A stretch of 64,000 bases of DNA from SXOA01 sp051004015 (GTDB lineage: Bacteria; Planctomycetota; Planctomycetia; Pirellulales; Pirellulaceae): the NCBI GenBank assembly GCA_051004015.1, contig JBPCKT010000154.1, positions 35,070 through 99,069 of the forward strand, read 5' to 3'. How positions within the stretch are numbered: position 1 is the stretch's first letter; every line of letters begins with the position of its first letter. The notes beneath the pieces are model-generated. The model was not told the origin of the DNA, did not search any database, and saw only the letters and a list, made by a program, of their open reading frames with translations. The position numbers were made by a program, and so were the translations under genes. Shown piece by piece: positions 16,518-24,901 of the stretch.

Positions 16518-18272
16518 CTACAGACTCCGCAGGAACTCCACCAGGTCTTGCACTTCATCCGGCGTGTACGCCGCATCGCCTGGGTGCTTTCGCTGCGTGA
16601 AAACTTCCTCCAGCGTTTTCCCGGAGCCGTCGTGGAAGAATGGGCCGCGGTGGGAGAGGCCGCGCAGGCTGGGAGGATTGAAACGGACGTTTCCTTCTTT
16701 GTCCTTCAGGCCGACGTCGTAGGTTTCCGGCGTGGTGTAGTTCGGCGGGGCGTGGCAGCGGGCGCAGTCGTGCTGCTCGAAGATTTTTTGCCCGCGGGCG
16801 ACGGCAGCTTTGTCCTGCGTGCCGCGTAAGACGTCGAGCGGCAGTGGCAGTTCGAGCGTGTCGAGATAGGCGGCGATGGACTGGACCTGATTCTCCTGCG
16901 GAGCCTCGTCGGACTGCATGGTCTTTTCCAGACTGCTGCGGATTTGCGTGGCGAAGTCTTTCGCTTTGCCGTTCCAGGCGTACGGAGCGGTGTCCTTTTG
17001 CCCCAGCAACGAGAGAACCCGCTTGGGCGCACCAAACGACAAGTCGCTGAGGTTGTCGTTGAGCTGCCCATTGGCGTGTCCATTGGTGTGGCAACTGTGG
17101 CAGCTCAGCCAGCCGTCATGGGAAAGGGTGGCGTCGTGGAACAGGACCTCGCCTTGTTGAATTTGGGTCAGCTCGGTCTGCTTGCCCAGGTTGATGGTGG
17201 CGGTCGTTTCGCGGTCCGCCAGGCTGACGACGGAGAGCGAATCGTCGTACATGTTGGCGACAAACGCGACGTTGCCATCCGGCGCTATCTTCACCGCCAC
17301 CGGCCGCTTCCCGACCGGCACGCGATAGAGGCTGAAATCATCCTCCTTGCCGAGCGTGACGTGGTTGATGCCGGAAAGCGTGACGACGACAGCGCCGGCA
17401 GCGGAGACATCGAGCCCGCCGGGGTCACCCGAGCCTTTGCCCGGCTCGCCGAGCGGGTGCATGTGAGCCCCGTGGTACAACTCCTTGCCGCCGGCCAGGG
17501 CCGATTCCACCTTCAGCCAGCGGAGGTCGTTGGACATCAGCATCCCCCAGTGGACGTCATTCTGAATGGTGTGAGCCAGGTCGTTGAGCATCTGATGGGC
17601 GACGAGGATTTTCTGGCCATCGTGGCTCATACCGAGGCCGCGGATGTTGTGGCCGGGAAACTCCTTGGAGACTTGCAGCGTTAGGTCCACCGGATCAAGG
17701 AACGCCAACCGACCGGCGAAGGCGTCCGCCACGGCCAGCTTGTTTTCCTTGGGGAGCAGCGTTTGCTCGCGTGGGGCAAACGAAAGATCCACCTGCTTCG
17801 CCAGGACCAACGGCTGGTTGGCATCATCCTTGATATCGATGGCGGACAGGCGGCGGGACCAGAGGGAAGCGACGAAGCAGCGCTTGCCATCCGCTGTCGC
17901 GATAATGCTGACTGGGTGGGGACTAACCGGCAGCCGCTGGACGACTTTCAATTGATTCGCGGGTTCGATCTTCAGCAGGATGACTTCGTGGGCCGCTTCA
18001 TCGGTTGCGAGCAGCAGGTTCCGCTGCGGGAGGATTGCCAGGCTGGAAAGCATTTTGCCTGCGGCAACTTCGCTTACGACCTTCTTATCCGCCGCCTCAA
18101 CGACCGAAATCGAGCCGCTCTGCTGGTTGGCGACATACAGAGTCTTGCCATCGCCCGAAAACTGCAGCGCCACCGGCCGCCGCAGCATCGTGCGGCTCAT
18201 CAGCGGCTCGGCGGCTTGCATCTGCGACGTAAGCAGCGGGGCCAAAAGGAAGATGCCAAGGCGGAATCGCAT
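16518..18272 (-). CDS. Beta-propeller/di-haem cytochrome c (MauG/CcpA-like) protein
   Basis: A 584-residue secreted protein. A signal peptide (FRLGIFLLAPLLTSQMQAA) precedes a YVTN-type beta-propeller (VALQFSGDGKTLYVANQQSGSI, VSIIATADGKRCFVAS, VKIAPDGNVAFVANMYDDSL), then two c-type haem sites: C391-HS-C394-H395 and C503-AR-C506-H507. FNPPSLRGLSHRGPFFHDGS is typical of bacterial cytochrome c peroxidase/MauG proteins. Probably a periplasmic redox enzyme; substrate unknown. The ATG at 18272 begins the signal peptide; an upstream ATG at 18320 does not. Confidence 0.88.
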   Translation of the reverse strand: MRFRLGIFLLAPLLTSQMQAAEPLMSRTMLRRPVALQFSGDGKTLYVANQQSGSISVVEAADKKVVSEVAAGKMLSSLAILPQRNLLLATDEAAHEVILLKIEPANQLKVVQRLPVSPHPVSIIATADGKRCFVASLWSRRLSAIDIKDDANQPLVLAKQVDLSFAPREQTLLPKENKLAVADAFAGRLAFLDPVDLTLQVSKEFPGHNIRGLGMSHDGQKILVAHQMLNDLAHTIQNDVHWGMLMSNDLRWLKVESALAGGKELYHGAHMHPLGEPGKGSGDPGGLDVSAAGAVVVTLSGINHVTLGKEDDFSLYRVPVGKRPVAVKIAPDGNVAFVANMYDDSLSVVSLADRETTATINLGKQTELTQIQQGEVLFHDATLSHDGWLSCHSCHTNGHANGQLNDNLSDLSFGAPKRVLSLLGQKDTAPYAWNGKAKDFATQIRSSLEKTMQSDEAPQENQVQSIAAYLDTLELPLPLDVLRGTQDKAAVARGQKIFEQHDCARCHAPPNYTTPETYDVGLKDKEGNVRFNPPSLRGLSHRGPFFHDGSGKTLEEVFTQRKHPGDAAYTPDEVQDLVEFLRSL

Positions 18273-18372
18273 CAGGTTACCGGAAAGTAGGGCGGGAAGT
18301 ACAGGCGGGAAGTGACCCACTTAGTTTGGCACATCCTGGCGCGGCGAACAAGAGAAAAGAGCCTTCTGTGCT

Positions 18373-19041
18373 CTAATCGCCGTGCTCCGCATTGATCTGG
18401 TCCAGTTGGTCCAGCATGGCCTTTACGCTGGGTCGGTCCGAAAGGGATTGGCCGACATAGGCGAACCGGACTTCTCCCTGCTTGTCGAGGATGTACGTTG
18501 CCGGTTTGGAGAGGTCGGCGCGGATGCCCAGGGCGTCGACGGCTTCGAGGTTGAGATCCAGGAGAAGCGGGAAGGGAGCATCGGCGGCGGTTTTCTTATC
18601 TCCCTGCACGCGGGCGGCAAAGGTATCGAGGGCCCCTTCGTCGGATTTGCGAACGATCGGGAACACGACCAGCACCTCCGCATTCCGCTGTTTGAACTTG
18701 CCGTAATTGGCAATCAGCCGCGAAGTCTGCGTGGAGCAGAAGGTGCAGATATTTCCGAGCGACTTGCCGTCCACCTGCTTCTCGCTCCCCACATAGCCCC
18801 GGGTGACGACGAGCACCAGATTGGATTTGCCTCGGTAGGAAGCGAGATCCACCTTCTTGCCGTCCGAGTCCACGAAGGAGAGGTCGCCCAGCTCGGACGA
18901 TTTTGGCTCGCTGTTTGGCCTGGCGTCGTCCTTGAATTTGATGAGCGGGCCCGCATCGCCGGGCAAGGTGGACGTGCCGCAACCGACGGGGAGAAGTGCA
19001 AAACCCGCAAGGATACAGGTATTCCAATGAATGAGGTGCAT
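18373..19041 (-). CDS. AhpC/TSA-type thioredoxin-fold lipoprotein
   Basis: A 222-residue protein with lipobox LPVGC (lipidated Cys21). The thioredoxin-like domain has DSDGKKVDLASYRGKSNLVLVV, the redox pair C99-TF-C102, then LLLDLNLEAVDALGI and PATYILDKQGEVRFAYVG. This matches peroxiredoxin/TlpA-like membrane-anchored proteins. It is last in a run of four minus-strand genes that starts with another thioredoxin-fold protein at 21394. Peroxide reduction versus disulfide chemistry is undecided. Confidence 0.83.
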   Translation of the reverse strand: MHLIHWNTCILAGFALLPVGCGTSTLPGDAGPLIKFKDDARPNSEPKSSELGDLSFVDSDGKKVDLASYRGKSNLVLVVTRGYVGSEKQVDGKSLGNICTFCSTQTSRLIANYGKFKQRNAEVLVVFPIVRKSDEGALDTFAARVQGDKKTAADAPFPLLLDLNLEAVDALGIRADLSKPATYILDKQGEVRFAYVGQSLSDRPSVKAMLDQLDQINAEHGD

Positions 19042-19090
19042 CCGGCCATTCTAACAACGAGGGGGACTTCGGCCAGCATTGAGAGCGTGC

Positions 19091-19900
19091 TCAGTACTCA
19101 GTTCTCAGTACATCAAGCCGCGACTGGCCTTCCACCTCCACCACCACGACACAAGCCTCGTCGGCTGCCTCCTCCAGACGCACTTCCAACCGGGCACCAA
19201 AGGGTTGGGGGTTAGTAATCGCCACGGTCGCGCTGGGGCCGTCCGTCACTTCCGCCACCAGCTCGGGCATTCCGCTCAGCGGCGGGCAGAAGGCTACGTG
19301 TGCGACTGCAATTCTCTGACGCGGGGAGAACGATATGCGGAGCATGACGGTGACCCGCTCCTGTTCCCCTTCGCGAAATCGTGTGATTTGCTGGAACACA
19401 TCGTTCGGCAAAGAACCGTCGCCAGCTTCAACTTCGCTTTCCGCGATCGGCCCAGCAACAGCTCTTGGCGGGACAGAGCTTCGGGCGACCGGATGCTTGA
19501 GGGCTGAGTACGCTGTCCACCACCAGGCCGCTTCCCCCGTAAGAAAGGCCAGCCATGTCAGCATCAACGCCCAACTAGCCGTGCCCGGCAGCGATAACGC
19601 ACAGAGAAACATCAAGAGCGCGATCCCGGGCAATGCCGGAGCGACCAGAGCCCAGGATGATTCCTGCCTGCCCCGCGCCTGCCATCCTAACCGCCACCCC
19701 AGCCCCAGCAGAATTACCAATCCTGTGACGGCCAGCAGCGAGAAGCCTTCCAGCGGCTGGACCAACGCTCCGGCCAACCGCCTCGCCAGAAGCAGTAACA
19801 CCACAACCCAAAACGCCGCCAGCCCGCTCATCAAGAGAGCTGTCAACAGATCCCTTCGCAGCGCAGGCCAAGGCACTGGTACAACTCTCGCGCTCTCCAT
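19091..19900 (-). CDS. Membrane protein with extramembrane C-terminal domain, unknown
   Basis: A 269-residue protein. Hydrophobic segments lie at about residues 20-45, 53-72, 84-106 and 110-130; the second half (SLPNDVFQQITRFREGEQERVTVMLR onward) is soluble and beta-rich. The soluble part resembles nothing I can name. It lies 22 bases downstream of the SGNH hydrolase gene, so likely cotranscribed. Confidence 0.7.
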   Translation of the reverse strand: MESARVVPVPWPALRRDLLTALLMSGLAAFWVVVLLLLARRLAGALVQPLEGFSLLAVTGLVILLGLGWRLGWQARGRQESSWALVAPALPGIALLMFLCALSLPGTASWALMLTWLAFLTGEAAWWWTAYSALKHPVARSSVPPRAVAGPIAESEVEAGDGSLPNDVFQQITRFREGEQERVTVMLRISFSPRQRIAVAHVAFCPPLSGMPELVAEVTDGPSATVAITNPQPFGARLEVRLEEAADEACVVVVEVEGQSRLDVLRTEY

Positions 19901-19922
19901 GCTTGATGCTCTCCCTCCTTGC

Positions 19923-20801
19923 CTACTTCTCCCCCAGCACCGCCTGCTTCACTTCCCCAATCTTCTTGACACTCAGCCAACCTCGCAGCAAGTAGCCGCT
20001 CGTTGCCAGATTCTCCTGCGTCGGCTCAGCCGAGGAGTTCACTCTTTCGTTCCCCGCCGACGGATGCGCATCGTTCTTGTTCAGCAATGTGCCGTTCCAA
20101 TCCTTCGGGCGGCGGAGCAGGATTTCTTTCTCGTAGTCGATCAAGGGCAAGCTGTGCTTCTTGGCCAGGCTGCGCAGGCCGTCATTATATTTCGCGCTGG
20201 CCTCCGGCTGGCCGAAGTACGGAGGAATGGTCAATAGTATGCAAATGGAGCCCGCATCCGAAATCGTGCTCACGGCTTTTTCAACGTCTGCCAGATAGTC
20301 ATCCGTCTTTCGCCCCTGAGCCACGTCGTTGGTGCCGATCATCAGCACCACCATCTGCGGCTGGTACTTCTTGAGTAGTTCCGCCAGCGCCGGCAGCTTC
20401 TGCTTGCCGCCCGCCAGCAATTCGTCGGCCCGCATGCCTCCTGCCGCGGTATGCGAGCGGCCGCCATCGGGATGATCGAACCGAGCCAGAAACCAGCCGT
20501 CTGTTTCGTCGTCCGCGCCGCAGTGCATCCACTTCAGCAGGGCCTTATCTCCTTCGCTCTGCCCTTTGCCGAAGCGGGCCCACTGGCCATACGGATTGGC
20601 ATGAGTGACAGAGTCCCCCACGTGCAACACCACTCCCGGCCGCCCCCGGAACTTCTCCGCCACCTTGCGCATCGCGGGGGCGTATTCCCAGTCCTGCGGG
20701 AGCGGCTTCGGCTCCGCGGCCATCGAAACGGAAACGAGTTCCAACGACAGCGTCAGGCACAAGCCAATGCAGCACATACGATTTGAAAAGTTCGCTTTCA
20801 T
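19923..20801 (-). CDS. SGNH/GDSL-family hydrolase, secreted
   Basis: A 292-residue protein with a signal peptide (CCIGLCLTLSLELVSVSMAA). All four SGNH blocks are visible: GDS with Ser64 (LHVGDSVTHAN), the block II Gly (AAGGMRADEL), GTND with Asn158 (LMIGTNDVAQ) and D244-A-H246. Likely a periplasmic carbohydrate esterase or lipase. Its ATG overlaps the stop of the upstream thioredoxin-fold gene by four bases (ATGA), so translation is probably coupled. Confidence 0.88.
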   Translation of the reverse strand: MKANFSNRMCCIGLCLTLSLELVSVSMAAEPKPLPQDWEYAPAMRKVAEKFRGRPGVVLHVGDSVTHANPYGQWARFGKGQSEGDKALLKWMHCGADDETDGWFLARFDHPDGGRSHTAAGGMRADELLAGGKQKLPALAELLKKYQPQMVVLMIGTNDVAQGRKTDDYLADVEKAVSTISDAGSICILLTIPPYFGQPEASAKYNDGLRSLAKKHSLPLIDYEKEILLRRPKDWNGTLLNKNDAHPSAGNERVNSSAEPTQENLATSGYLLRGWLSVKKIGEVKQAVLGEK

Positions 20802-21394
20802 CCCTTCACGCCCACCGGGTCAAAATATGCCGGCTCGTTCGCGGGTCGCCATTTGATGTTGCAGCCGATGCTGGGGGTTTGCTTCTCCAGAGGAGGCTTT
20901 CCGGCCAGGACGGCGTCGAGAGCGGCCCGCAAGTCTTCCCCCGTCACCGGCTTGCCGTTGCCGGGCCGGCTGGAATCGAGTTGCCCGCGGTAGACGAGCT
21001 TGCGCTGCTTATCGAACAGGAAGAAGTCCGGCGTGCAGGCCGCGCCGTAGGCCTTGGCCACCTCCTGCGTCTCGTCATAAAGGTAGGGGAATGGATAGGC
21101 GCGTTCTTCGGCCTCGTGGATCATCCGCTCCGGCGAATCCTCCGGGTGGGCGGCTGCGTCGTTGCTGTTGATGCCGACCATCGCCACCCCTTTGGGCATG
21201 TAGTCGAGGCCGACGCGAGCCAGCTCGAGGGCGACGTGCTTTACAAAGGGACAATGGTTGCACATAAAGACCACGAGGTACGCCCGGGCGTCCTCGAAAT
21301 CGGAAAGCCCCACGGTTCTCCCATCCACATTGACCAGGGAAAAATCCGGGGCCGTGGTGGCCAGCGGTTTCATCGTGCTTGCGGTCTTGACCAT
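20798..21394 (-). CDS. Thioredoxin-fold (AhpC/TSA-like) redox protein
   Basis: A 198-residue protein with APDFSLVNVDGRTVGLSDF, VVFMC45-NH-C48-PFVKHV, GINSNDAAAHPEDSPERM and TPDFFLFDKQRKLVYRGQLD. This is the pattern of the widespread peroxiredoxin-like CxxC family with an AHPEDS segment. No signal peptide, so cytoplasmic. The CNHCP site suggests redox activity. First gene of a four-gene run (thioredoxin-fold, SGNH hydrolase, membrane protein, AhpC-like lipoprotein). Confidence 0.87.
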   Translation of the reverse strand: MVKTASTMKPLATTAPDFSLVNVDGRTVGLSDFEDARAYLVVFMCNHCPFVKHVALELARVGLDYMPKGVAMVGINSNDAAAHPEDSPERMIHEAEERAYPFPYLYDETQEVAKAYGAACTPDFFLFDKQRKLVYRGQLDSSRPGNGKPVTGEDLRAALDAVLAGKPPLEKQTPSIGCNIKWRPANEPAYFDPVGVKG

Positions 21395-21569
21395 GACTGA
21401 TCCGAGATTCTCAAGAAAGGTAAGATGCGGGCGAATAATCCCTGCATCTTAGCCCGCTGCCGATTTTTGCTCCAGGGGCGCGACGGCTGGCTGAATTGCG
21501 GGAATATTCCCCCGGGCGGCAGTCTCTTATTCGTGGAGTTATGACCCTTGGTTTCAAGGAAATCGTCGC

Positions 21570-22289
21570 ATGTCGCAAGACGCCAAGCTGTACCCGCCGC
21601 CGAAGCCATATCCCGACGCCGGTTTACCTGCACCGCCGTCGCGCTCGTGGGCGCCCTGCTTGATCGGCTGCGGCGTCACCGGCCTGGCTGTGCTGCTCAT
21701 CTGCGGCGGGACGTTTTGGTATGTGACCGCCAACTTCAAGAACATCGCCACAAACCTGGCCGCTTCGGCAGCCAAGCAATCCGTCGATGCCTCCGAGATG
21801 CGGGCGGAAGACAAGAAGGAGCTCAACGCTCAAATCGACCGGGTGGCTGAGGGCTTCAAGAAAGACAAGATCAATGGCCAGGAGCTGGGAAAAATCATGG
21901 AGGGGCTGACCAAGTCTCCGCTGTTCGTGGTGCTCATCGTTTACGGCGTCACGCACGAGTACATCAACCGTCCCGGGCAGGACGCCGACGTGAAGGCGGA
22001 GGCCGAGCGGACGCTCCAGCGAATCGCCCGTGGCACCGCCGAAGGAAAAATCAAAGGAGAGGATCTGGAGAAGCCGTTCTCCGCCATTTCCCAGGACCCC
22101 AATCAGCCGATGCAACCGGGTCAGCCTCCGCAAACCAAACAGCAGCTCAGCGACGAGGACCTGAAGAAGTTCCTGGCGGAACTAAAGGTGCTGGCCGACG
22201 AGAAAGAGATTCCCGACGAGCCCTACGAGCTGAACGTGGGGAAAGAGGTGAAGCGGATCGTCGACGAGGCAGTGCCGGGAAAGCTCTAG
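21570..22289 (+). CDS. Membrane-anchored helical protein, unknown
   Basis: A 239-residue protein with a short Pro-rich N-terminus (KLYPPPKPYPDAGLPAPP), one transmembrane helix at about residues 28-52 and a long, charged, mainly helical C-terminal part rich in Lys and Glu. An AAGGAA ribosome-binding site lies upstream of the ATG. No family recognised. It is convergent with the DUF1549 gene, six bases apart. Confidence 0.7.
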   Translation: MSQDAKLYPPPKPYPDAGLPAPPSRSWAPCLIGCGVTGLAVLLICGGTFWYVTANFKNIATNLAASAAKQSVDASEMRAEDKKELNAQIDRVAEGFKKDKINGQELGKIMEGLTKSPLFVVLIVYGVTHEYINRPGQDADVKAEAERTLQRIARGTAEGKIKGEDLEKPFSAISQDPNQPMQPGQPPQTKQQLSDEDLKKFLAELKVLADEKEIPDEPYELNVGKEVKRIVDEAVPGKL

Positions 22290-22294
22290 CCGCG

Positions 22295-24883
22295 TCAATG
22301 GACCAATAGAAAATCCTTGCTGTTGAGCAGTGCCCACATCAAATCCTGAGCCGCTTCGTTTTTCTTGTCGCCGTAGGAAGCCAGGAAGTCCACGCCGAGC
22401 TTCAGCTCCGCGGGACTGGGGCTGCGGGCGATGGACCAGAGGTATAGCTCCGTGACAAGTTGGTCATCGGGGATCTTCTGGGCGAAGAGCAGCGCGGGAC
22501 GGGCGGCTGGATTTTGCACGCGCCCCAAGATGCTGTTGCCATTGAGGAAGTGTAACGCTTGCAGCATGTTGGAAGTGTTGTCCCGTTCGCATTCGCAGGC
22601 TTCCATCCGCTGCGGCTTGCCGAACAGGCTGAGGAACGGGCTATCCACATTAGCGTCGGGAAGTTGCGCCGCCCGGAACCCACCGGGTGCGCCGCCGATG
22701 TTCTCGGGAACCGCGGACGCCTGCACCAGGCAATCGAGCAGCGACTCCGCCGGCACCCGCCGTGGAATGCTGTGCGAAAAGTTGAGCTGGTCATTCTTGT
22801 TCGATGGCATGGGGACGCTGGTCCGCTGATAGGTCTGCGACGTGACAATCCGCCGCATCAAGTGCCGCACATCAAACTTGTGCTCGACAAAATCCTTGGT
22901 GAGCGCTTCGAGCAGCGCCGGATTAATCGGCGGATTGGTGCTGCGGATGTCGTCCACCGGCTCGATGATGCCGCGATGAAAGAAGTAGCTCCAAATGCGG
23001 TTGACGACACCGCGGGCGAAGAAGGGATTTTCCGCTGCCGTCAGCCATTTCGCATACGCTTCGCGGCGGTCCATATTCGCGGCCAGCTCCGGTGTTGCGC
23101 CCCCCAAGAACTTTGGAGTCTGCGCCTGGCCGGAGCGGGGATTCGTGGCGAAGCCCCCCGCGAGGTTCACCTGCACCATCTTGGCGTTGCCGATCCCCGG
23201 CAATCGCGGATCGGGCCGGTTGCTGACCTGGCTGAAGAAGCTGGCGACGCCGTAGTAATCGGCCTGGGTCCAATTCTCCAGCGGGTGCGTGTGGCAGCGG
23301 GCACAGAGCATCCGCACGCCGCAGAAGACCTGCGTCGTCCGCTCCACGGTGTCATTGGTGTCCTTGCTGACGGCGAAGAACGCGCTGGCCGGATCATCGG
23401 CCGCTCCGCCGCGGGCAGTGAGAATCTTGCGGCAGAACTCATCCAGCGGCATGTTCGCGGAGACGGCATCCCGCAGGAACTCGCGGAACAGGAACACGCC
23501 GGGTGAGCTCACCGCGTTGCGGCTGTTCTGCAACAGGTCTCCCCACTTCAGCGACCAGTGATCGACAAACTCCGGTCGCTCCAGCAGCGCGTCAACGATC
23601 TTCTCCCGCTTCTGCGGATCGGCATTCGCCACGAACGCCCGGATTTCATCCGGCTTGGGCTGCACGCCGATGAGGTCGAGATAAACGCGGCGGAGGAACT
23701 CTTCATCCCCGGCCAGTGGCGAAGGGACAATCTTCAGCCGGTTCAGCTTTTCGACAATCGGCTTATCCACCAGGCTTTCGGGGACCGGAGAAGGCGTGAA
23801 GTTCGACTCGATTCCCAGCACCATGACGCCGGTTGCCGCAAAGGTCCGCTCGTAGCGGGCCATGATGGCGGTTTCCCCCGCGTCGCCGGCCACGACCAGC
23901 CCTTCGCCATCGACCTCCGCATACAGGTTGTTGTTGGCGGTGAAAATGCCCATCCGGGTAACGTCGGCCATCGTGCCGTCCGTGTACGTCGCCATCAGTT
24001 GCAGGCGGTGCTTCTGGCCGAGCCGCAAAACGAGCTTGTCGGGAATGAGCTTGATGCCAACGACACGGTTGGGATCGGCCAGATCGCTCGGCGTTCCTTG
24101 CTTGACCCAGGAGACGAGCATCTCATTAAGAAGGCTGCCCTTCTTGAAACGGACGCCTCCTTCGTGTGGCATGGCTCCATTCGGCTTGGCAATCAGTAGG
24201 CTCGCCTCGGGCACGCCGATGTTCACCCGGCGGCCGAAGAATTCCTTGCTGATGGCGCCATAATCCAGTTCCGGGTCCGAGCCGCGGAGCGAGAGCTTGA
24301 AGCCGTTCTTCCCCAGCGAGTAGCCATGGCAGGCCCCCGAGTTGCAGCCGGCTTTGGAGAGGACCGGCATCACTTCATGCCGAAAGCTCCGCGGCAGCTC
24401 GGCGGGGGGGAGTTGGACTTTGATCGGGACGCTGAGCGTTTGTCCGGCGACGACTGCGGTGAGCTGTGTATCGCCGTTGGCGACAGGCCGGACCAAACCC
24501 CTGTCATCGAGGACGGCGATTTTGGGATCGGCAATCGTGAGCTGCGCTTGTGTTCGCAGGTCCAGCGAATAGGCGTCGGCGGAAGCGCCGAGCAGTTGAA
24601 CGGATTGAACCTGGCGATGATGGCGGAAATCGATGGCGGCGGGATGAGCCGTGATGGGGCCGGCGGGAGGCGGGTCATCGGCAGCGAACAGCGGTGCTGC
24701 CATAGCAACGACTACCAACACTAACCCGACGCGTGAGCGAGGGACCAACCCTCTTGTTCCCACGCTCTGCGTGGGAACACACGGCTTTGCCGCTTCGCGG
24801 CCAAGGACGGGACGCAGAGCGTCCAGGACGCGCGTTCCCACGGAGACCGTGGGAACGAGGAGCTGGTTCTTCTTCGATTTCAT
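22295..24883 (-). CDS. DUF1549/DUF1553 planctomycete cytochrome-like protein with Ig-like domains
   Basis: An 862-residue exported protein. After the signal region come Big_2-like repeats (IDFRHHRQVQSVQLLG, then ATYTDGTMADVTRMG), a PSCyt1-like CNSGACHG site, the DUF1549 domain (EEFLRRVYLDLIGVQP, CARCHTHPLENWTQADYY) and the DUF1553 domain (NRIWSYFFHRGIIEP, SQTYQRTS, FLNGNSILGR). These planctomycete families are proposed to act in polysaccharide breakdown; the reaction is unproven. It lies 18 bases after its upstream neighbour, so it is the last gene of an operon. Its n-region is encoded by a palindromic repeat (see 24756-24856). Confidence 0.9.
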   Translation of the reverse strand: MKSKKNQLLVPTVSVGTRVLDALRPVLGREAAKPCVPTQSVGTRGLVPRSRVGLVLVVVAMAAPLFAADDPPPAGPITAHPAAIDFRHHRQVQSVQLLGASADAYSLDLRTQAQLTIADPKIAVLDDRGLVRPVANGDTQLTAVVAGQTLSVPIKVQLPPAELPRSFRHEVMPVLSKAGCNSGACHGYSLGKNGFKLSLRGSDPELDYGAISKEFFGRRVNIGVPEASLLIAKPNGAMPHEGGVRFKKGSLLNEMLVSWVKQGTPSDLADPNRVVGIKLIPDKLVLRLGQKHRLQLMATYTDGTMADVTRMGIFTANNNLYAEVDGEGLVVAGDAGETAIMARYERTFAATGVMVLGIESNFTPSPVPESLVDKPIVEKLNRLKIVPSPLAGDEEFLRRVYLDLIGVQPKPDEIRAFVANADPQKREKIVDALLERPEFVDHWSLKWGDLLQNSRNAVSSPGVFLFREFLRDAVSANMPLDEFCRKILTARGGAADDPASAFFAVSKDTNDTVERTTQVFCGVRMLCARCHTHPLENWTQADYYGVASFFSQVSNRPDPRLPGIGNAKMVQVNLAGGFATNPRSGQAQTPKFLGGATPELAANMDRREAYAKWLTAAENPFFARGVVNRIWSYFFHRGIIEPVDDIRSTNPPINPALLEALTKDFVEHKFDVRHLMRRIVTSQTYQRTSVPMPSNKNDQLNFSHSIPRRVPAESLLDCLVQASAVPENIGGAPGGFRAAQLPDANVDSPFLSLFGKPQRMEACECERDNTSNMLQALHFLNGNSILGRVQNPAARPALLFAQKIPDDQLVTELYLWSIARSPSPAELKLGVDFLASYGDKKNEAAQDLMWALLNSKDFLLVH
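24756..24856. repeat. Triple-palindrome repeat inside the DUF1549/DUF1553 coding sequence
   Basis: Three hairpins in a row, each with a 3-base loop: 24756-24778 (GTTCCCACGC stem, loop TCT), 24810-24824 (GGACGC stem, loop AGA) and 24834-24856 (GTTCCCACGG stem, loop AGA). All are open in the reading frame of the surrounding gene and encode two VPT.SVGTR repeats between the start Met and the hydrophobic signal core. Confidence 0.85.
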
Positions 24884-24901
24884 GATATCCCTATCCTGTC
24901 C

